64,000 nt of DNA from Luedemannella flava (GCF_039528515.1 NZ_BAAALT010000067.1:3536-67535); one strand, 5' to 3'; counted from the first letter of the stretch, positions 1-9,150 are shown. Made by a program: numbers and translations. The notes: generated by a model from the sequence alone, not told the origin.

Positions 1-283
1 GGTGGTTCACGTACGGCATGCCGACGCGCGAGGCCTGCTCGGAGATCGCCTCCTGGGCCTGCTTCTTGGTGCCGACGAAGAGGATCGACCCGCCCTCGGC
101 GACGGTGTTCTTGATGTAGTCGAACGCCTTGTCGATGTAGTCCAGCGTCTGGCGCAGGTCGATGATGTAGATGCCGTTGCGCTCGGTGAAGATGAAGCGC
201 TTCATCTTCGGGTTCCAGCGACGGGTCTGGTGCCCGAAGTGAACGCCGCTCTCGAGCAACTGGCGCATGGTGACAACAGCCAT
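1..283 (-). CDS. rpsB: 30S ribosomal protein S2, N-terminal part
   Basis: Reads MAVVTMRQLLESGVHFGHQT from the ATG at 283-281, followed by RRWNPKMKRFIFTERNGIYIIDL, the unmistakable N-terminus of S2, a small-subunit assembly protein. About 94 codons are present and the 3' end lies beyond base 1 of the window. The gene is read leftward and its leader is the 228-bp gap up to 511. Actinobacterial rpsB is normally followed by tsf, which would lie outside the window. No irregularities are seen in the part visible. Confidence 0.97.
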   Translation of the reverse strand, partial: MAVVTMRQLLESGVHFGHQTRRWNPKMKRFIFTERNGIYIIDLRQTLDYIDKAFDYIKNTVAEGGSILFVGTKKQAQEAISEQASRVGMPYVNH

Positions 284-382
284 GGGGTCTCCCACTGTGT
301 GCGGGCGCCTGCCCGCGTCCTGGTTTGCCGCGCGCGGCCGGGTGGCCGTGCGCCCTGGCGCCCGGTCGCCGGCCACGGTGAG

Positions 383-399
383 CCCGATCACGGATCGGG
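383..399. promoter_or_regulatory. Perfect 7-bp hairpin in the rpsB leader
   Basis: CCCGATC, a three-base loop and GATCGGG form a perfect stem about 100 bp upstream of the rpsB start. It could be a leader structure for S2 autoregulation or the terminator of the upstream leftward gene that ends at 512. There is no T-run on either side, so terminator function is weakly supported. The rest of 284-511 shows no gene. Confidence 0.3.
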
Positions 400-511
400 A
401 CCAGGAGGGCCGCCGCCTCACGAAACGCGAGGAGGGCGCGCGAGGTCGACCACACGTGGTGGTCGCCACCGGCCAGTGTACGGCAGTGGGGCGGAGCGCC
501 CGAATCCGGCT

Positions 512-1363
512 CTAGTTGACGGCCAGCGCCGCACCCAGCAGGAGGATGAGGCCGACCAGCAGATACGCCAGCGGCGGCTTGGCCCAGAGCCGGAAACCGA
601 CCGTCTCGGCGCCGTGCGCCGCCCCCGTCACCAGGGCATAGAGCCCGAGCACGAGCAGCGGCAGCGAGGCCAGCGCCAGGACGCCGGCGATCACCCCGCC
701 GAACAGGAACGTCGGCCCGAACGCCGCGATCATGAAGCCGCGGAAGAACAGCAGCCCGGCCACCACGGCGACGGTGCTCAGCCCGATCGCGACGGCGGGC
801 CGGCGGGCGCGGTAGACCCCGTTGGAGACGGGCCGGGCCGGCGCCCCGACGGGCGCGACGTCGCTGGAGACGAACTCGTGCGGGGCGGTCAGGTCCGCCG
901 GCGGGCGTCCCGGGGTGGCGGGCTGCGCCGCGCCGTAGTCGGGGCCGGGCTGGGCGGGGATGTGCGTGCCGTAGCCGGGCGGGGCGGCGGGCGAAGCGGG
1001 GCCCACCGGCGGCGTCAGCCCGGGCGGCGGCGGCCCGGCCGGCACGCCGGTGATCGGGCCGGAGCCCGAGGAGTACGTCGCGGAGCGGGCGGCGCTGGTG
1101 GCCTGGTTCGCGATGGCCTGCGCGGCATGGAGGCGGGCCGCCTCCTCCGGTGTGAACAGCGGCGACCCGGTCTGCTCGGGGGCGGCGCGGCGGCCCCGCG
1201 TCGGCGTGGGGTACGACCCGGAGGTGTCGCGCGGGTAGGAGCCCGACCCGTCGCGGGGCGGGGCGGCGAACTCGTCCGGCTCGTCGTACCGGCGCGCGCC
1301 GGTGGCGCCCGGGTACCAACGGTTGTTGTCACTGTCGTCCGAGTAGCTACGCCGTCCGTCCAC
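512..1363 (-). CDS. Pro/Ser/Gly-rich four-helix membrane protein, unknown function
   Basis: A 283-aa protein from a GTG at 1363. Residues 1-185 are a low-complexity, hydrophilic, Pro/Ser/Arg/Gly-rich cytoplasmic tail, including two short GSGSYPRDTSGSYP-type repeats. Residues 190-283 form about four closely packed hydrophobic helices beginning AVAIGLSTVAVVAGLLFF. This design (disordered tail plus small TM bundle) is common among actinobacterial hypothetical membrane proteins lying next to rpsB. No catalytic motif was found. It stands alone, read in the same direction as rpsB. Confidence 0.8.
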   Translation of the reverse strand: MDGRRSYSDDSDNNRWYPGATGARRYDEPDEFAAPPRDGSGSYPRDTSGSYPTPTRGRRAAPEQTGSPLFTPEEAARLHAAQAIANQATSAARSATYSSGSGPITGVPAGPPPPGLTPPVGPASPAAPPGYGTHIPAQPGPDYGAAQPATPGRPPADLTAPHEFVSSDVAPVGAPARPVSNGVYRARRPAVAIGLSTVAVVAGLLFFRGFMIAAFGPTFLFGGVIAGVLALASLPLLVLGLYALVTGAAHGAETVGFRLWAKPPLAYLLVGLILLLGAALAVN

Positions 1364-1489
1364 GGCCCGACGTTAAGCGACCGGGCGACATCTCGCCACA
1401 CCCGGGTCAATATTGCCTTCTTTCAATGCCATCGGCACATGTGACGCCAACCACTGCGCGACCGCCGATGTCCGGCGCACGCTCACCGG

Positions 1490-2622
1490 ATGTCCCCCGA
1501 GCTGACGGCCGTGGCGAACGTCTTCGCCGAGTACGCCCGCGACGACTTCGCCGACGCGTCGCCGCGCTACGTCACGCTGTCGCGGGCCTGCGCGGACCGG
1601 CCCGGGCTGGGCGCCGCCCTGCTGGCCGCCCCGGTCACCCAGCGCCGCCCGCTGCTGTTCTTCGCCGCGGTGCAGTACCTGCTGCGCACCGCCGCGCAGG
1701 GCCACCCGCTCGCGCGCTACCTGCCCGTACTCGGTGGGGAAAGAACCGACGACGGCATCGTCGCCGCGCTCGCTGATCTCGTGGACGGACATCGCGACGC
1801 CCTGGCGGAGCTCTGCGCCACCCGCACGACCCAGACCAACGAGGCGGCGCGGGCCGCCTACCTGTGGCCGGCGCTCGGGACGCTCGCCGGGGCGTTCGAG
1901 GGGCGGCCGCTGCACCTCATCGAGGTCGGGACGTCCGCGGGGCTGCTGTTGCTGCCCGACCGCTACGCCTACCGCTACCCCGGGGAGTACGGCCGACCGG
2001 ACGCCCCCGAGCCGCTCGTCATGCGGTGCGAGCTGCGGCCTGCGTACGCGGCGTCCTTCGCCGACGCGGCCGGCGCGACCGTGCGCATCGCCGGCCGGGT
2101 CGGGGTCGACCTGNNNNNNNNNNNNNNNNNNCCGACGACGCCGACGCCGTGGCGTGGCTGCGCTCCTGCGTCTGGCCCGAGCAGACCGACCGGCTGGCCC
2201 GCTTGGACGCCGCGCTCGCGGAGGCGGCCCCGGCCGGCGTCCGGCTGGTCGCCGGCGACTCCGTCGACGCGCTGCCCGGCCTGCTCGCCGAGGTGCCCGC
2301 CGGCGCGGTGCCGGTGGTGTTCGCCTCGCATGCGCTCACCTATCTGGCGCCGTCCCGGCGGGCCGAACTCGTGGCGCTGCTGGCCGCCGAGGGCGCCCGA
2401 CGCGACCTAGCCATGATCGTCAACGAGAGCGACTGCTGCGGCGTCGACCTGTTCGCCGCCACCCCGTCGACCCGGGACACGGCCGCGCGCACCTCCGCCA
2501 CCCTGGCCACGGCCACCTGGCAGGCGGGCCGCCCGACAGTGACGGCGCTGGCGGTGACCGGCCCGCACGGGGCGTGGCTCGCCTGGGCACCGCGCCCGGT
2601 GCCCGCCGCCGCGGGGTTGTAG
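1490..2622 (+). CDS. DUF2332 family protein, interrupted by an assembly gap
   Basis: The first 208 codons (from ATG 1490) read into the N-run; downstream the same protein resumes in another frame (DDADAVAWLRSCVWPEQTDRL to AGL, stop 2622). VDL before the gap, then about seven missing residues, then DDADAVAWLRSCVWP is the expected join for DUF2332 proteins. The frame change is therefore most likely an artefact of an arbitrary 18-N filler; the true gap length should be 1 modulo 3. The family has a Rossmann/methyltransferase-like appearance (LIEVGTSAGLLLLPDRY) but no established reaction. The gene is monocistronic. Confidence 0.85.
2114..2131. other. Assembly gap (18 Ns)
   Basis: Eighteen consecutive Ns inside the DUF2332 gene. 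The reading frame changes across it, so 18 is unlikely to be the real length. Confidence 0.99.
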
Positions 2623-2755
2623 CCGGCGAAAGGCCAGTTACGTGCGGAATTGGGCGTCGGAATTCCGCAGATTTGGTCAAGAACGTCGACAGCACGGGCG
2701 GTGACCTGGCACCGGGCCGCTACTCTCGGGGACCGGACCGGGGGAGATGGGGCGC

Positions 2756-3292
2756 ATGGACGGGATCACCACCACGTTTCTCGTCATCGGTGGCGTCGGT
2801 GTCGCCGTGCTCGCGATCTCCCTGTTCGTCGGTGACGTGCTGCACTTCGGGCACCCCGACCTCGACGGGCCGTTCTCGGTGCCGGCGGTGGCCGGTTTCG
2901 TGGGCGCGTTCGGGTTCGCCGGCGCGATCGCGGCCGACCTGGTCGGCGGGTCGGTCGGCACGCTCGGCGGCGTGCTCGCCGCCATCGTCATCGGCACACT
3001 GGCCGCGATCCCGACGGCGTGGCTGGCGATCCGGTTCGCCCGGGCCGCGAGCCGGATGCGCACCGACGCGACGCCCACGCAGGCCGACCTCGTGGGGCGG
3101 CTCGGCGTGGTCGTCACCCCCATCAACCCCGGCGGGTACGGGGAGGTGCGCGTACAGCTGGGCGGCCAGCCCGTGAAGCTGAACGCGCGCGCCGACCGCC
3201 CGCTGCCCCTGGGCGCACAGGTCTTCGTGGTCGAGACGATCAGCGACACGAGCGTCGTCGTCGAGGAGACCGCAGCCCTGCCGGGCGCCTGA
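2756..3292 (+). CDS. NfeD-like membrane protein
   Basis: About 178 aa, with three hydrophobic segments (residues about 5-25, 43-62 and 68-93) and a C-terminal small beta-barrel (OB-like) domain, residues about 110-175 (VGRLGVVVTPINPGGYGEVRV onward). This is the NfeD/YuaF architecture. The ATG at 2756 is preferred over 2747 because the GGGGAG at 2741-2746 sits nine bases from it. The next gene is a flotillin 44 bp away; NfeD and SPFH proteins are commonly paired and act together in membrane microdomains. That functional pairing is inferred from context. Confidence 0.82.
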   Translation: MDGITTTFLVIGGVGVAVLAISLFVGDVLHFGHPDLDGPFSVPAVAGFVGAFGFAGAIAADLVGGSVGTLGGVLAAIVIGTLAAIPTAWLAIRFARAASRMRTDATPTQADLVGRLGVVVTPINPGGYGEVRVQLGGQPVKLNARADRPLPLGAQVFVVETISDTSVVVEETAALPGA

Positions 3293-3336
3293 ATTTCCGC
3301 AGTTCCACCCCCACCTCTTCCCGGAAAGAAGGGTCG

Positions 3337-4866
3337 ATGCAACCTCTCTTCATCGCCATCGGCGGCGGCGTTCTCCTCGTCGTACTCCTGGTGATCTTTA
3401 TCCTGAGCCGGATCAAGGTCGCCGGGCCGAACGAGGCGTTCATCGTCACCGGCCGCAAGGGCAAGTCGGTGCAGAGCGCCGAGGGCGTCCGGTCCACGGA
3501 CCTGTCCGGCCAGAAGGTCGTCATGGGCGCGTCCGTGTTCGTGATGCCGGTCGTGCAGAAGCTGCAGTCGCTCGACCTGTCCAGCCGCCGCATCCACGTG
3601 GAGATCCAGGGCGCGGTGACCAAGCAGGGCATCCGGGCCAACCTGCAGGGCGTGGCGATCGTCAAGGTCGGCGGCACCGAGAACGCGATCCGCGCGGCCG
3701 CGCAGCGCTTCCTCGGTCAGCAGTCCGGCATCGACCAGTTCACCTCGGAGGTCCTCGCCGGCGCGCTGCGCTCCATCGTCGGCCGGCTCACCGTCGAGGA
3801 GATCATCCGGGACCGGACGGCGTTCGCCTCGGCGGTCGCGGAGGAGGCCGAGCACTCGCTGACCAACCAGGGCCTGGTGCTGGACACGTTCCAGCTGCAG
3901 GACATCCTGGCCGAGGGCTCGTACCTGCAGGACCTGGGCCGGCCGGAGGCCGCCCGGGTGCTCAAGGAGGCCGCCATCGCCGAGGCCCGCGCCCGGCAGG
4001 CCGCCGAGCAGGAGCGGCTGCTCGCCGAGGAGGCGATCGCCGTGGCCAACCGCAACCTGGCCCTCAAGCAGGCCGCCATCCAGGCCGAGATCGACGCCGC
4101 CAAGGCGACGTCGGCCGCGGCCGGCCCGCTGGCCGAGGCCGAGCGCCAGCAGGTCATCCTCGCCGAGCAGCAGAAGGTCGCCGAGCGCAACGCGGAGCTC
4201 AAGGAGCGCCAGCTCGACACGGAGGTCCGCAAGCCCGCCGACGCCGCCCGCTACAAGGTGGAGCAGGAGGCCGAGGCGGCCCGCAACGCGGCCGTCCTGG
4301 AGGCCGACGCCCGTCGGCAGGCCACCATCGCCGCCGCGCAGGCGAAGGCCGAGCAGGACCGGCTCACGGGTGAGGGCGAGCGCGCCCGCCGCGCCGCGCT
4401 GGCCGAGGCCAACGCGATCGAGGGCGCCAAGCAGGGTGAGGCCGAGCAGAAGCGGCGTACCGCGATCGCGGAGGCCACCGAGCGCGAGGGCGCCGCGGAG
4501 GCGGCCGCCATCCTGGCCCGCGGCCAGGCGGAGGCCGAGGCGATGGGCAAGAAGGCCGAGGCCTTCGGCGAGTACGGCGAGGCCGCCATCCTGGACCTGC
4601 TCGTGAAGGTCCTGCCGCAGGTCGTGGCGGCGGCGTCGGCCCCGATGAGCTCGATCGACAAGATGACCGTCATCTCGACGGACGGCGCCTCGTCGCTCAC
4701 GAAGAGCGTCTCGTCGAACGTGGCCCAGGGCCTGCAACTGGGCTCGGACCTGACCGGCATCGACCTGGCCGGCCTGCTGGCCCGCCTGGGCGGCGCGGCC
4801 GGCGAGTCGGCCGCGGCCCGCGCGGCGGCGACCAAGAACGGCGGCTCCGCCGCCATCGAAAGCTGA
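3337..4866 (+). CDS. Flotillin-family SPFH protein
   Basis: 509 aa. An N-terminal TM helix (PLFIAIGGGVLLVVLLVIFIL) is followed by the SPFH/band-7 domain (residues about 30-190) and a long Ala/Glu/Arg-rich coiled coil (about 200-420: AEARARQAAEQERLLAEEAI and similar EA repeats), then a Gly/Ala tail. This is the flotillin (YuaG/FloT) layout, a scaffold of functional membrane microdomains. The ATG at 3337 follows GAAAGAAGGG. It forms an operon with the NfeD gene and is followed by a strong inverted repeat at 4877-4925. Confidence 0.92.
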   Translation: MQPLFIAIGGGVLLVVLLVIFILSRIKVAGPNEAFIVTGRKGKSVQSAEGVRSTDLSGQKVVMGASVFVMPVVQKLQSLDLSSRRIHVEIQGAVTKQGIRANLQGVAIVKVGGTENAIRAAAQRFLGQQSGIDQFTSEVLAGALRSIVGRLTVEEIIRDRTAFASAVAEEAEHSLTNQGLVLDTFQLQDILAEGSYLQDLGRPEAARVLKEAAIAEARARQAAEQERLLAEEAIAVANRNLALKQAAIQAEIDAAKATSAAAGPLAEAERQQVILAEQQKVAERNAELKERQLDTEVRKPADAARYKVEQEAEAARNAAVLEADARRQATIAAAQAKAEQDRLTGEGERARRAALAEANAIEGAKQGEAEQKRRTAIAEATEREGAAEAAAILARGQAEAEAMGKKAEAFGEYGEAAILDLLVKVLPQVVAAASAPMSSIDKMTVISTDGASSLTKSVSSNVAQGLQLGSDLTGIDLAGLLARLGGAAGESAAARAAATKNGGSAAIES

Positions 4867-4876
4867 TCCGCTAACG

Positions 4877-4925
4877 GGGCTGTGGCGAATGTGGACCGCG
4901 TAGCGACCCACATTCGCCACAGCCC
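4877..4925. terminator. 18-bp perfect inverted repeat downstream of the flotillin gene
   Basis: Arms at 4877-4894 and 4908-4925 are exact reverse complements with a 13-base loop, starting 10 bp after the flotillin stop. A short CT-rich tract follows on the + strand. It most likely terminates the NfeD-flotillin transcript. The arms are unusually long and perfect for a terminator. Confidence 0.6.
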
Positions 4926-5038
4926 TCTTGGGGTCTGGCTCGGCCGATTGGGGTCGGGACCGATAGCGCCTGGCAGGCGGCCTTGGTGGCCGTCGGGATG
5001 GTCACCAGGCCGCCGATCAGCCGGAACGTCCGCCTATT

Positions 5039-5086
5039 GGCGCCATCGCCATGGAATGCGGGCGCGGAATCCATGGCTGTGGCGCC
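5039..5086. terminator. Hairpin downstream of the lacI-type gene
   Basis: GGCGCCA-TCG-CCATGGA (5039-5055) pairs with TCCATGG-CTG-TGGCGCC (5070-5086): two seven-base helices separated by a symmetric internal loop. It lies 31 bp past the stop of the leftward LacI gene. There is no T-run, so the terminator role is inferred. Confidence 0.4.
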
Positions 5087-5117
5087 GTTAGCCGGTTCAC
5101 GCCCGCTGCCACGGCGA

Positions 5118-6155
5118 TCAGCCGGGTGGGGCCGAGGAGTCGCGGACGATCAGGGTCGGGGCGAAGCGGATCTCCGTGTGGCGGTGGCCGTCCGCGGCCT
5201 CGTCGAGGAGCATGCCGGCCGCCGCGCGGCCCAGCTCGCGGACCGGGGTGCGCACGCTCGTCAGCGCCGGGTGCAGCAGCGCGGCGAAGTCCAGGTCGTC
5301 GTAGCCGACCACCGACACGTCCTCCGGCACGCGCCGGCCGCGCCGGGCGAGCCCGCGCATGACGCCCAGCGCGGCCAGGTCGTTGACACAGGCGATCGCG
5401 GTGGGCGGGTCGCGCCGGTCGAGGATCTCGTCGACGATCCGGTCGGCGTCCTCGACCAGCCGCGACGCGGGCGATATGCGCACCTCGACCAGCGCCTCCG
5501 CCGGGTCGAGACCGCTGGTCCGCAGCGCCGCGTGGAGGCCGGCCAACCGGTCGGTCGCCGGCACGACCTCGGGCGTGGCCCGCACGTAGGCGAGGCGGCG
5601 GTGGCCGAGGCCGGCCAGGTGCGCACCGACCAGCTCGCCGCCCAGGCGGTGGTCGACCGTGACGGCGCACGCGCCCGCACAGCCGTGCGGGCCGTCGACC
5701 AGCACGACCGGGGTGCCGCGCCGGCCGACCTCCAGGATGCCGGTGACGTCGTGGCTGGTCGGCGTGACGAGGATGCCGCGGACGGCCTGTTCCTCGAGGA
5801 TGCGCAGGACCCGGGTCTCCTTGTCGGGGCGCACGTCGGTGCTGCAGGTGAGCGTCACGCAGCCCACCTCGGCGAGACCGTCCTCGATGCCCCGGTTGAG
5901 CGCCGCGTAGAACGGGTTGCCCTGGTCGAGCGTGACGACGCCGACCAGCTGCGAGGGCAGGCCGCGCAGTTGCCGGGCCGGGCCGCTGCGGACGAAGCCG
6001 ACCCGCGCGATGACCTCCTCGACCCGGCGGCGGGTGTCCTCGGCGACCAGGCCGGGGTTGTTGAGGACGTTGGCGACGGTGCTGACCGACACGCCCGCGA
6101 GCTGCGCCACCTGCCGCATGCCGCCGCCCCGGCCCGACCGGCCCGCCCCTGTCAT
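5118..6155 (-). CDS. LacI-family transcriptional regulator
   Basis: 345 aa. The N-terminal helix-turn-helix and hinge helix are seen in RQVAQLAGVSVSTVANVLNN (residues about 14-33), followed by a periplasmic-binding-protein-like sensor domain (VVTLDQGNPFYAALNRGIEDG; VVLVDGP; FxxDDLDFA near the end as VVGYDDLDFAALLHPALTSV). The ATG at 6155 has GGGGAGG upstream. No sugar-utilisation operon is adjacent, so the ligand cannot be inferred. A possible autoregulatory operator lies at 6198-6211. Confidence 0.93.
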   Translation of the reverse strand: MTGAGRSGRGGGMRQVAQLAGVSVSTVANVLNNPGLVAEDTRRRVEEVIARVGFVRSGPARQLRGLPSQLVGVVTLDQGNPFYAALNRGIEDGLAEVGCVTLTCSTDVRPDKETRVLRILEEQAVRGILVTPTSHDVTGILEVGRRGTPVVLVDGPHGCAGACAVTVDHRLGGELVGAHLAGLGHRRLAYVRATPEVVPATDRLAGLHAALRTSGLDPAEALVEVRISPASRLVEDADRIVDEILDRRDPPTAIACVNDLAALGVMRGLARRGRRVPEDVSVVGYDDLDFAALLHPALTSVRTPVRELGRAAAGMLLDEAADGHRHTEIRFAPTLIVRDSSAPPG

Positions 6156-6197
6156 TGTGTGGACCTCCCCAGCGAATCCGGTCCACGATACCGACGC

Positions 6198-6211
6198 GGA
6201 ACGCGCTTACC
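6198..6211. promoter_or_regulatory. Possible LacI-type operator
   Basis: GGAACGCGCTTACC is an imperfect palindrome centred on CG (two mismatched pairs), the pattern bound by many LacI-family proteins. It is 43 bp upstream of the lacI-type start and lies in the divergent region shared with the membrane-protein operon. Confidence 0.35.
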
Positions 6212-6336
6212 TATCGCACTCAGTCAATCCACAGCCGCGTGTGCTATCGTCAATTGATCATGAACGAAGGTAGCAGTACCGGGCCGGGCGGTGCCCGGCT
6301 TCCCGAGTGGGCCAGCCGCCGAAGGTGGCCCGCGCC

Positions 6337-7626
6337 ATGTTGATCGTGGTCGGACTGCTGGCGATCGTCGCGCTGACGGTCGCTACGGGCTATTTCGTGG
6401 CCCAGGAGTTCGCCTTCGTCGCGGTGGACCGCGGCCGCCTGCGCGCGCAGGCCGAGCAGGGCGATGCCGCCGCCGCGCGGGCGCTCAAGGTCACCGCCCG
6501 GCTCTCCTTCATGCTCTCCGGCGCCCAGCTGGGCATCACCCTCACCGCGCTGCTCACCGGTTACGTCGCCGAGCCGTACCTCGGCGAGGGCCTCGCCCAC
6601 CTGCTCGGCCTGGCCGGCGTGCCGCGGGCCGCCAGCCTGTCGATCGCGGTGGCCGTCGCGCTTTTGCTGGCCACCGCGATCCAGATGGTCCTCGGCGAGC
6701 TGGCCCCCAAGAACCTCGCCATCGCGCGCCCCGAGCTCCTCGCGACAAAGCTGGCGCGGTCGACGTTGATCTACCTCGCGATCGCCGGGCCGCTCATCCG
6801 GCTGTTCGACGCGACGTCCAACCGGCTGCTGCGCCGCGTCGGCATCGAGCCGATCGAGGAACTGCCGCACGGCGCGACCGCCGAGGATCTGGACCGGATC
6901 ATCGACGAGTCGGTCAACCAGGGCGTCCTCGACGAGGACACGTCCAAGCTGCTGGCCCGCGGCCTGCATTTCCGCGAGCGTACGGCCGGCGAGGTCATGA
7001 TCCCGCGCGTCGACGTGGTCACCATCGCCGCCCGCGAGCCGGCCACCCGGGTCGTGGACCTGCTCGACACGGGCCACAGCCGGTTCCCCGTGACGGGCAC
7101 GGGCGTCGACGACGTCATCGGCATCGTCTCCATCGCCGAGGTGCGCGACCTGGCGCCCGACCGACGGACCGGCACCAGTGTCGCCGACATCGCCACGCCG
7201 CCGCTGCTCGTGCCGGAGAGCGCCGCGCTGCCCCGGGTGCTCGACCGGCTGCGCGCCGAGCGGCGCCAGATGGCCTGCGTCATGGACGAGTACGGGGGCT
7301 TCGCGGGCGTACTCACGCTTGAGGATGTTGCTGAGGAGCTCGTCGGGGACATCCGCGACGAGGATGACCTCGCCTCCCCCGCGCCCGTGCGGGACGCGGC
7401 GGGCTCGTGGCTGCTGCCGGGCCGCTGGCGGCCCGACGAGATCGAGGACACCACCGGGGTACGGCTGCCCGACAGCGACCGCTACGACACCGTGGCCGGG
7501 CTGGTGCTGGCCACGCTGGGCCGGGTCGCCGAGGTCGGGGACCAGGTGACGGTCGGCGACGCCACCCTCACGGTCGAGCAGGTGCGCCGACGGGTGCCGC
7601 ACCTGGTGCGGATGGTCACGCGATGA
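6337..7626 (+). CDS. CNNM/HlyC-CorC family membrane protein (DUF21-CBS-CorC)
   Basis: About 429 aa. The order is a DUF21 transmembrane domain (LIVVGLLAIVALTVATGYF; FVAQEFAFVAVDRGRLRA; LGELAPKNLAI), tandem CBS modules (about 200-330; VMIPRVDVVTIAA, GVLTLEDVAEELVGDI) and a C-terminal CorC_HlyC domain (residues about 345-425). Homologues are linked to Mg/Co or other divalent-cation efflux and are often misnamed hemolysins. The ATG at 6337 is preferred; a GTG at 6307 lacks a ribosome site. Its TGA overlaps the ATG of its paralogue (ATGA). Confidence 0.9.
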   Translation: MLIVVGLLAIVALTVATGYFVAQEFAFVAVDRGRLRAQAEQGDAAAARALKVTARLSFMLSGAQLGITLTALLTGYVAEPYLGEGLAHLLGLAGVPRAASLSIAVAVALLLATAIQMVLGELAPKNLAIARPELLATKLARSTLIYLAIAGPLIRLFDATSNRLLRRVGIEPIEELPHGATAEDLDRIIDESVNQGVLDEDTSKLLARGLHFRERTAGEVMIPRVDVVTIAAREPATRVVDLLDTGHSRFPVTGTGVDDVIGIVSIAEVRDLAPDRRTGTSVADIATPPLLVPESAALPRVLDRLRAERRQMACVMDEYGGFAGVLTLEDVAEELVGDIRDEDDLASPAPVRDAAGSWLLPGRWRPDEIEDTTGVRLPDSDRYDTVAGLVLATLGRVAEVGDQVTVGDATLTVEQVRRRVPHLVRMVTR

Positions 7627-8678
7627 GCGCGTGGGTCGTGCTGTTCTCCGTCGCCCTGCTGGCGCTCAACGGGTTCTTCGTGGCGGCCGAGTTCGCGCTC
7701 GTGGCCGCCAAACGGCACCGCCTGGAGCAGGCGGCCGCGACCGGCAACCGTGCCGCGCAGGCCGCGCTGGCCGGCAGCCGGGAGCTGTCCATGATGCTGG
7801 CCGGCGCGCAGCTCGGCATCACGCTGTGCACGCTGGGCCTGGGCGCGCTCGCCAAGCCGGCGGTGGCGCGCCTGCTCACGCCCGCGCTGGACGCGGCCGG
7901 GCTGCCGCACGACGTGGCGTACGCGGTGGCGTTCATCCTGGCCGTCATGGTGGTCGGCTTCCTGCACGTGGTGGTCGGCGAGATGGCGCCCAAGTCGTGG
8001 GCGATCAGCCATCCCGAGGACTCGGCGCTGATGGTGGCGCGGCCGTTCCGGGCCTTCACCCGGCTCACCCGCCCGGCCCTGACCGCGCTCAACGCCCTGG
8101 CGAACGCCTGCCTGCGGCTGGTGAAGGTAACCCCGCAGGACGAGCTGGCCCAGGCGCACGGCCCACAGGAGCTGCGCCTGCTGCTCGACTCGTCCCGCGA
8201 GCACGGCACCCTCGCCGCCGCGGAACACGAGCTGCTCACCGCGATGCTGAAGATCCAGCAGAGTACGGTCGAAAAGATCACGATCGGGCTGGCTGACGTG
8301 GTGGGGGTCCCTTCGGGTGCGTCCGCCGCCGACGTGGAACGGGTGAGCCGCGAATCCGGCCGCTCCCGGCTGTTCGTCGTCGACGCCGGTGGCGCGATCG
8401 TGGGGCTGGTCCACGTCCGGGACGCGGTTCGGGCGACGACCGCGGGGGTGCCGGCGAGCGCCGGTGACCTGGCGGCCGCGCCGTTCACGGTGCCGGCGCG
8501 CGCGCCGGTCGCGGGCGCGGTGCGGGCGATGCGCGAGGCGCGGGCGCAGCTGGCCGTGGTGGTGGACGACGCCGGGGCGCCGGTGGGCGCCATCGCGCTG
8601 GAGGACCTGATCGAACAGCTCATCGGCCAGTTCGACGACGAGACGGATCCGGTGCCGGCGGCCGCTCGGCGTCGCTGA
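7623..8678 (+). CDS. CNNM/HlyC-type membrane protein, short form
   Basis: 351 aa. It has a DUF21 membrane domain (SAWVVLFSVALLALNGFFVAAEF; MLAGAQLGITLCTLGLGALAKP; VVGEMAPKSWAI) and a CBS pair (ending VVVDDAGAPVGAIALEDLIE), but lacks the CorC_HlyC domain seen in the upstream partner. The start overlaps the upstream stop by 4 bp, so translation is coupled. Tandem long/short CNNM pairs are frequent in actinobacteria and suggest a hetero-oligomeric transporter; that is inference. Confidence 0.9.
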   Translation: MSAWVVLFSVALLALNGFFVAAEFALVAAKRHRLEQAAATGNRAAQAALAGSRELSMMLAGAQLGITLCTLGLGALAKPAVARLLTPALDAAGLPHDVAYAVAFILAVMVVGFLHVVVGEMAPKSWAISHPEDSALMVARPFRAFTRLTRPALTALNALANACLRLVKVTPQDELAQAHGPQELRLLLDSSREHGTLAAAEHELLTAMLKIQQSTVEKITIGLADVVGVPSGASAADVERVSRESGRSRLFVVDAGGAIVGLVHVRDAVRATTAGVPASAGDLAAAPFTVPARAPVAGAVRAMREARAQLAVVVDDAGAPVGAIALEDLIEQLIGQFDDETDPVPAAARRR

Positions 8679-8684
8679 GGACGG

Positions 8685-8713
8685 TTGTCCACATCGGCCG
8701 CCGGTTGTCCACA
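8685..8713 (+). promoter_or_regulatory. Two perfect DnaA-box-like nonamers upstream of yraN
   Basis: TTGTCCACA occurs at 8685-8693 and again at 8705-8713, in the same orientation and 20 bp apart (about two helical turns). TTGTCCACA is the preferred actinobacterial DnaA box. They lie in the 86-bp gap ahead of yraN. Confidence 0.6.
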
Positions 8714-8764
8714 GATCGGGTGACGGGCGTGGCGGGGACCGCCGGGTCGGCCCACCGTGGGGGC

Positions 8765-9127
8765 ATGACGTGGGTTGGCAACGCTGTGGGCGGCTACGGG
8801 GAGCGGGTCGCCGTCCGGCTCCTCATCGACGCGGGCATGGTGATCCTGGACCGCAACTGGCGCGACGGCCGGCGGGGCGAGCTGGACATCGTCGCCCGCG
8901 ACGGGGAGACGATCGTCTTCTGCGAGGTGAAGACCCGCCGCGGCGCGGCGTTCGGCACCCCCGCGGAGGCGGTCACCCCGGCGAAGGTGCGCCGCCTGCG
9001 GCAGCTCGCCGCCGCCTGGCTCGCCGCCCACCCCGGCGCGGGCGGCGAGGTCCGCTTCGACCTGGTCGCCGTCCATCCGCAGCCGTCGGGCCCGGCCGTC
9101 ACGGAACACCTCCGCGCCATCCTGTAG
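8765..9127 (+). CDS. YraN/UPF0102 family nuclease-fold protein
   Basis: 120 aa. The family core G-E-L-D-I-V-A-R-D-G...F-C-E-V-K-T-R is present (residues about 38-58), which is the D-ExK restriction-endonuclease-like site. The start MTWVGNAVGGYGERVA matches family length; a TTG at 8705 would add 20 unlike residues and overlap a DnaA-box-like site. yraN next to comM and dprA is conserved across actinobacteria. Function is unproven; a Holliday-junction/repair role is only suspected. Confidence 0.9.
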   Translation: MTWVGNAVGGYGERVAVRLLIDAGMVILDRNWRDGRRGELDIVARDGETIVFCEVKTRRGAAFGTPAEAVTPAKVRRLRQLAAAWLAAHPGAGGEVRFDLVAVHPQPSGPAVTEHLRAIL

Positions 9128-9150
9128 CACGTCCCGCCCGCCCCCGCGCG

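Noticed and set aside
8705..8764. Longer yraN starting at TTG 8705
   Set aside because: The extra 20 residues do not resemble the family and the region carries a DnaA-box-like site.
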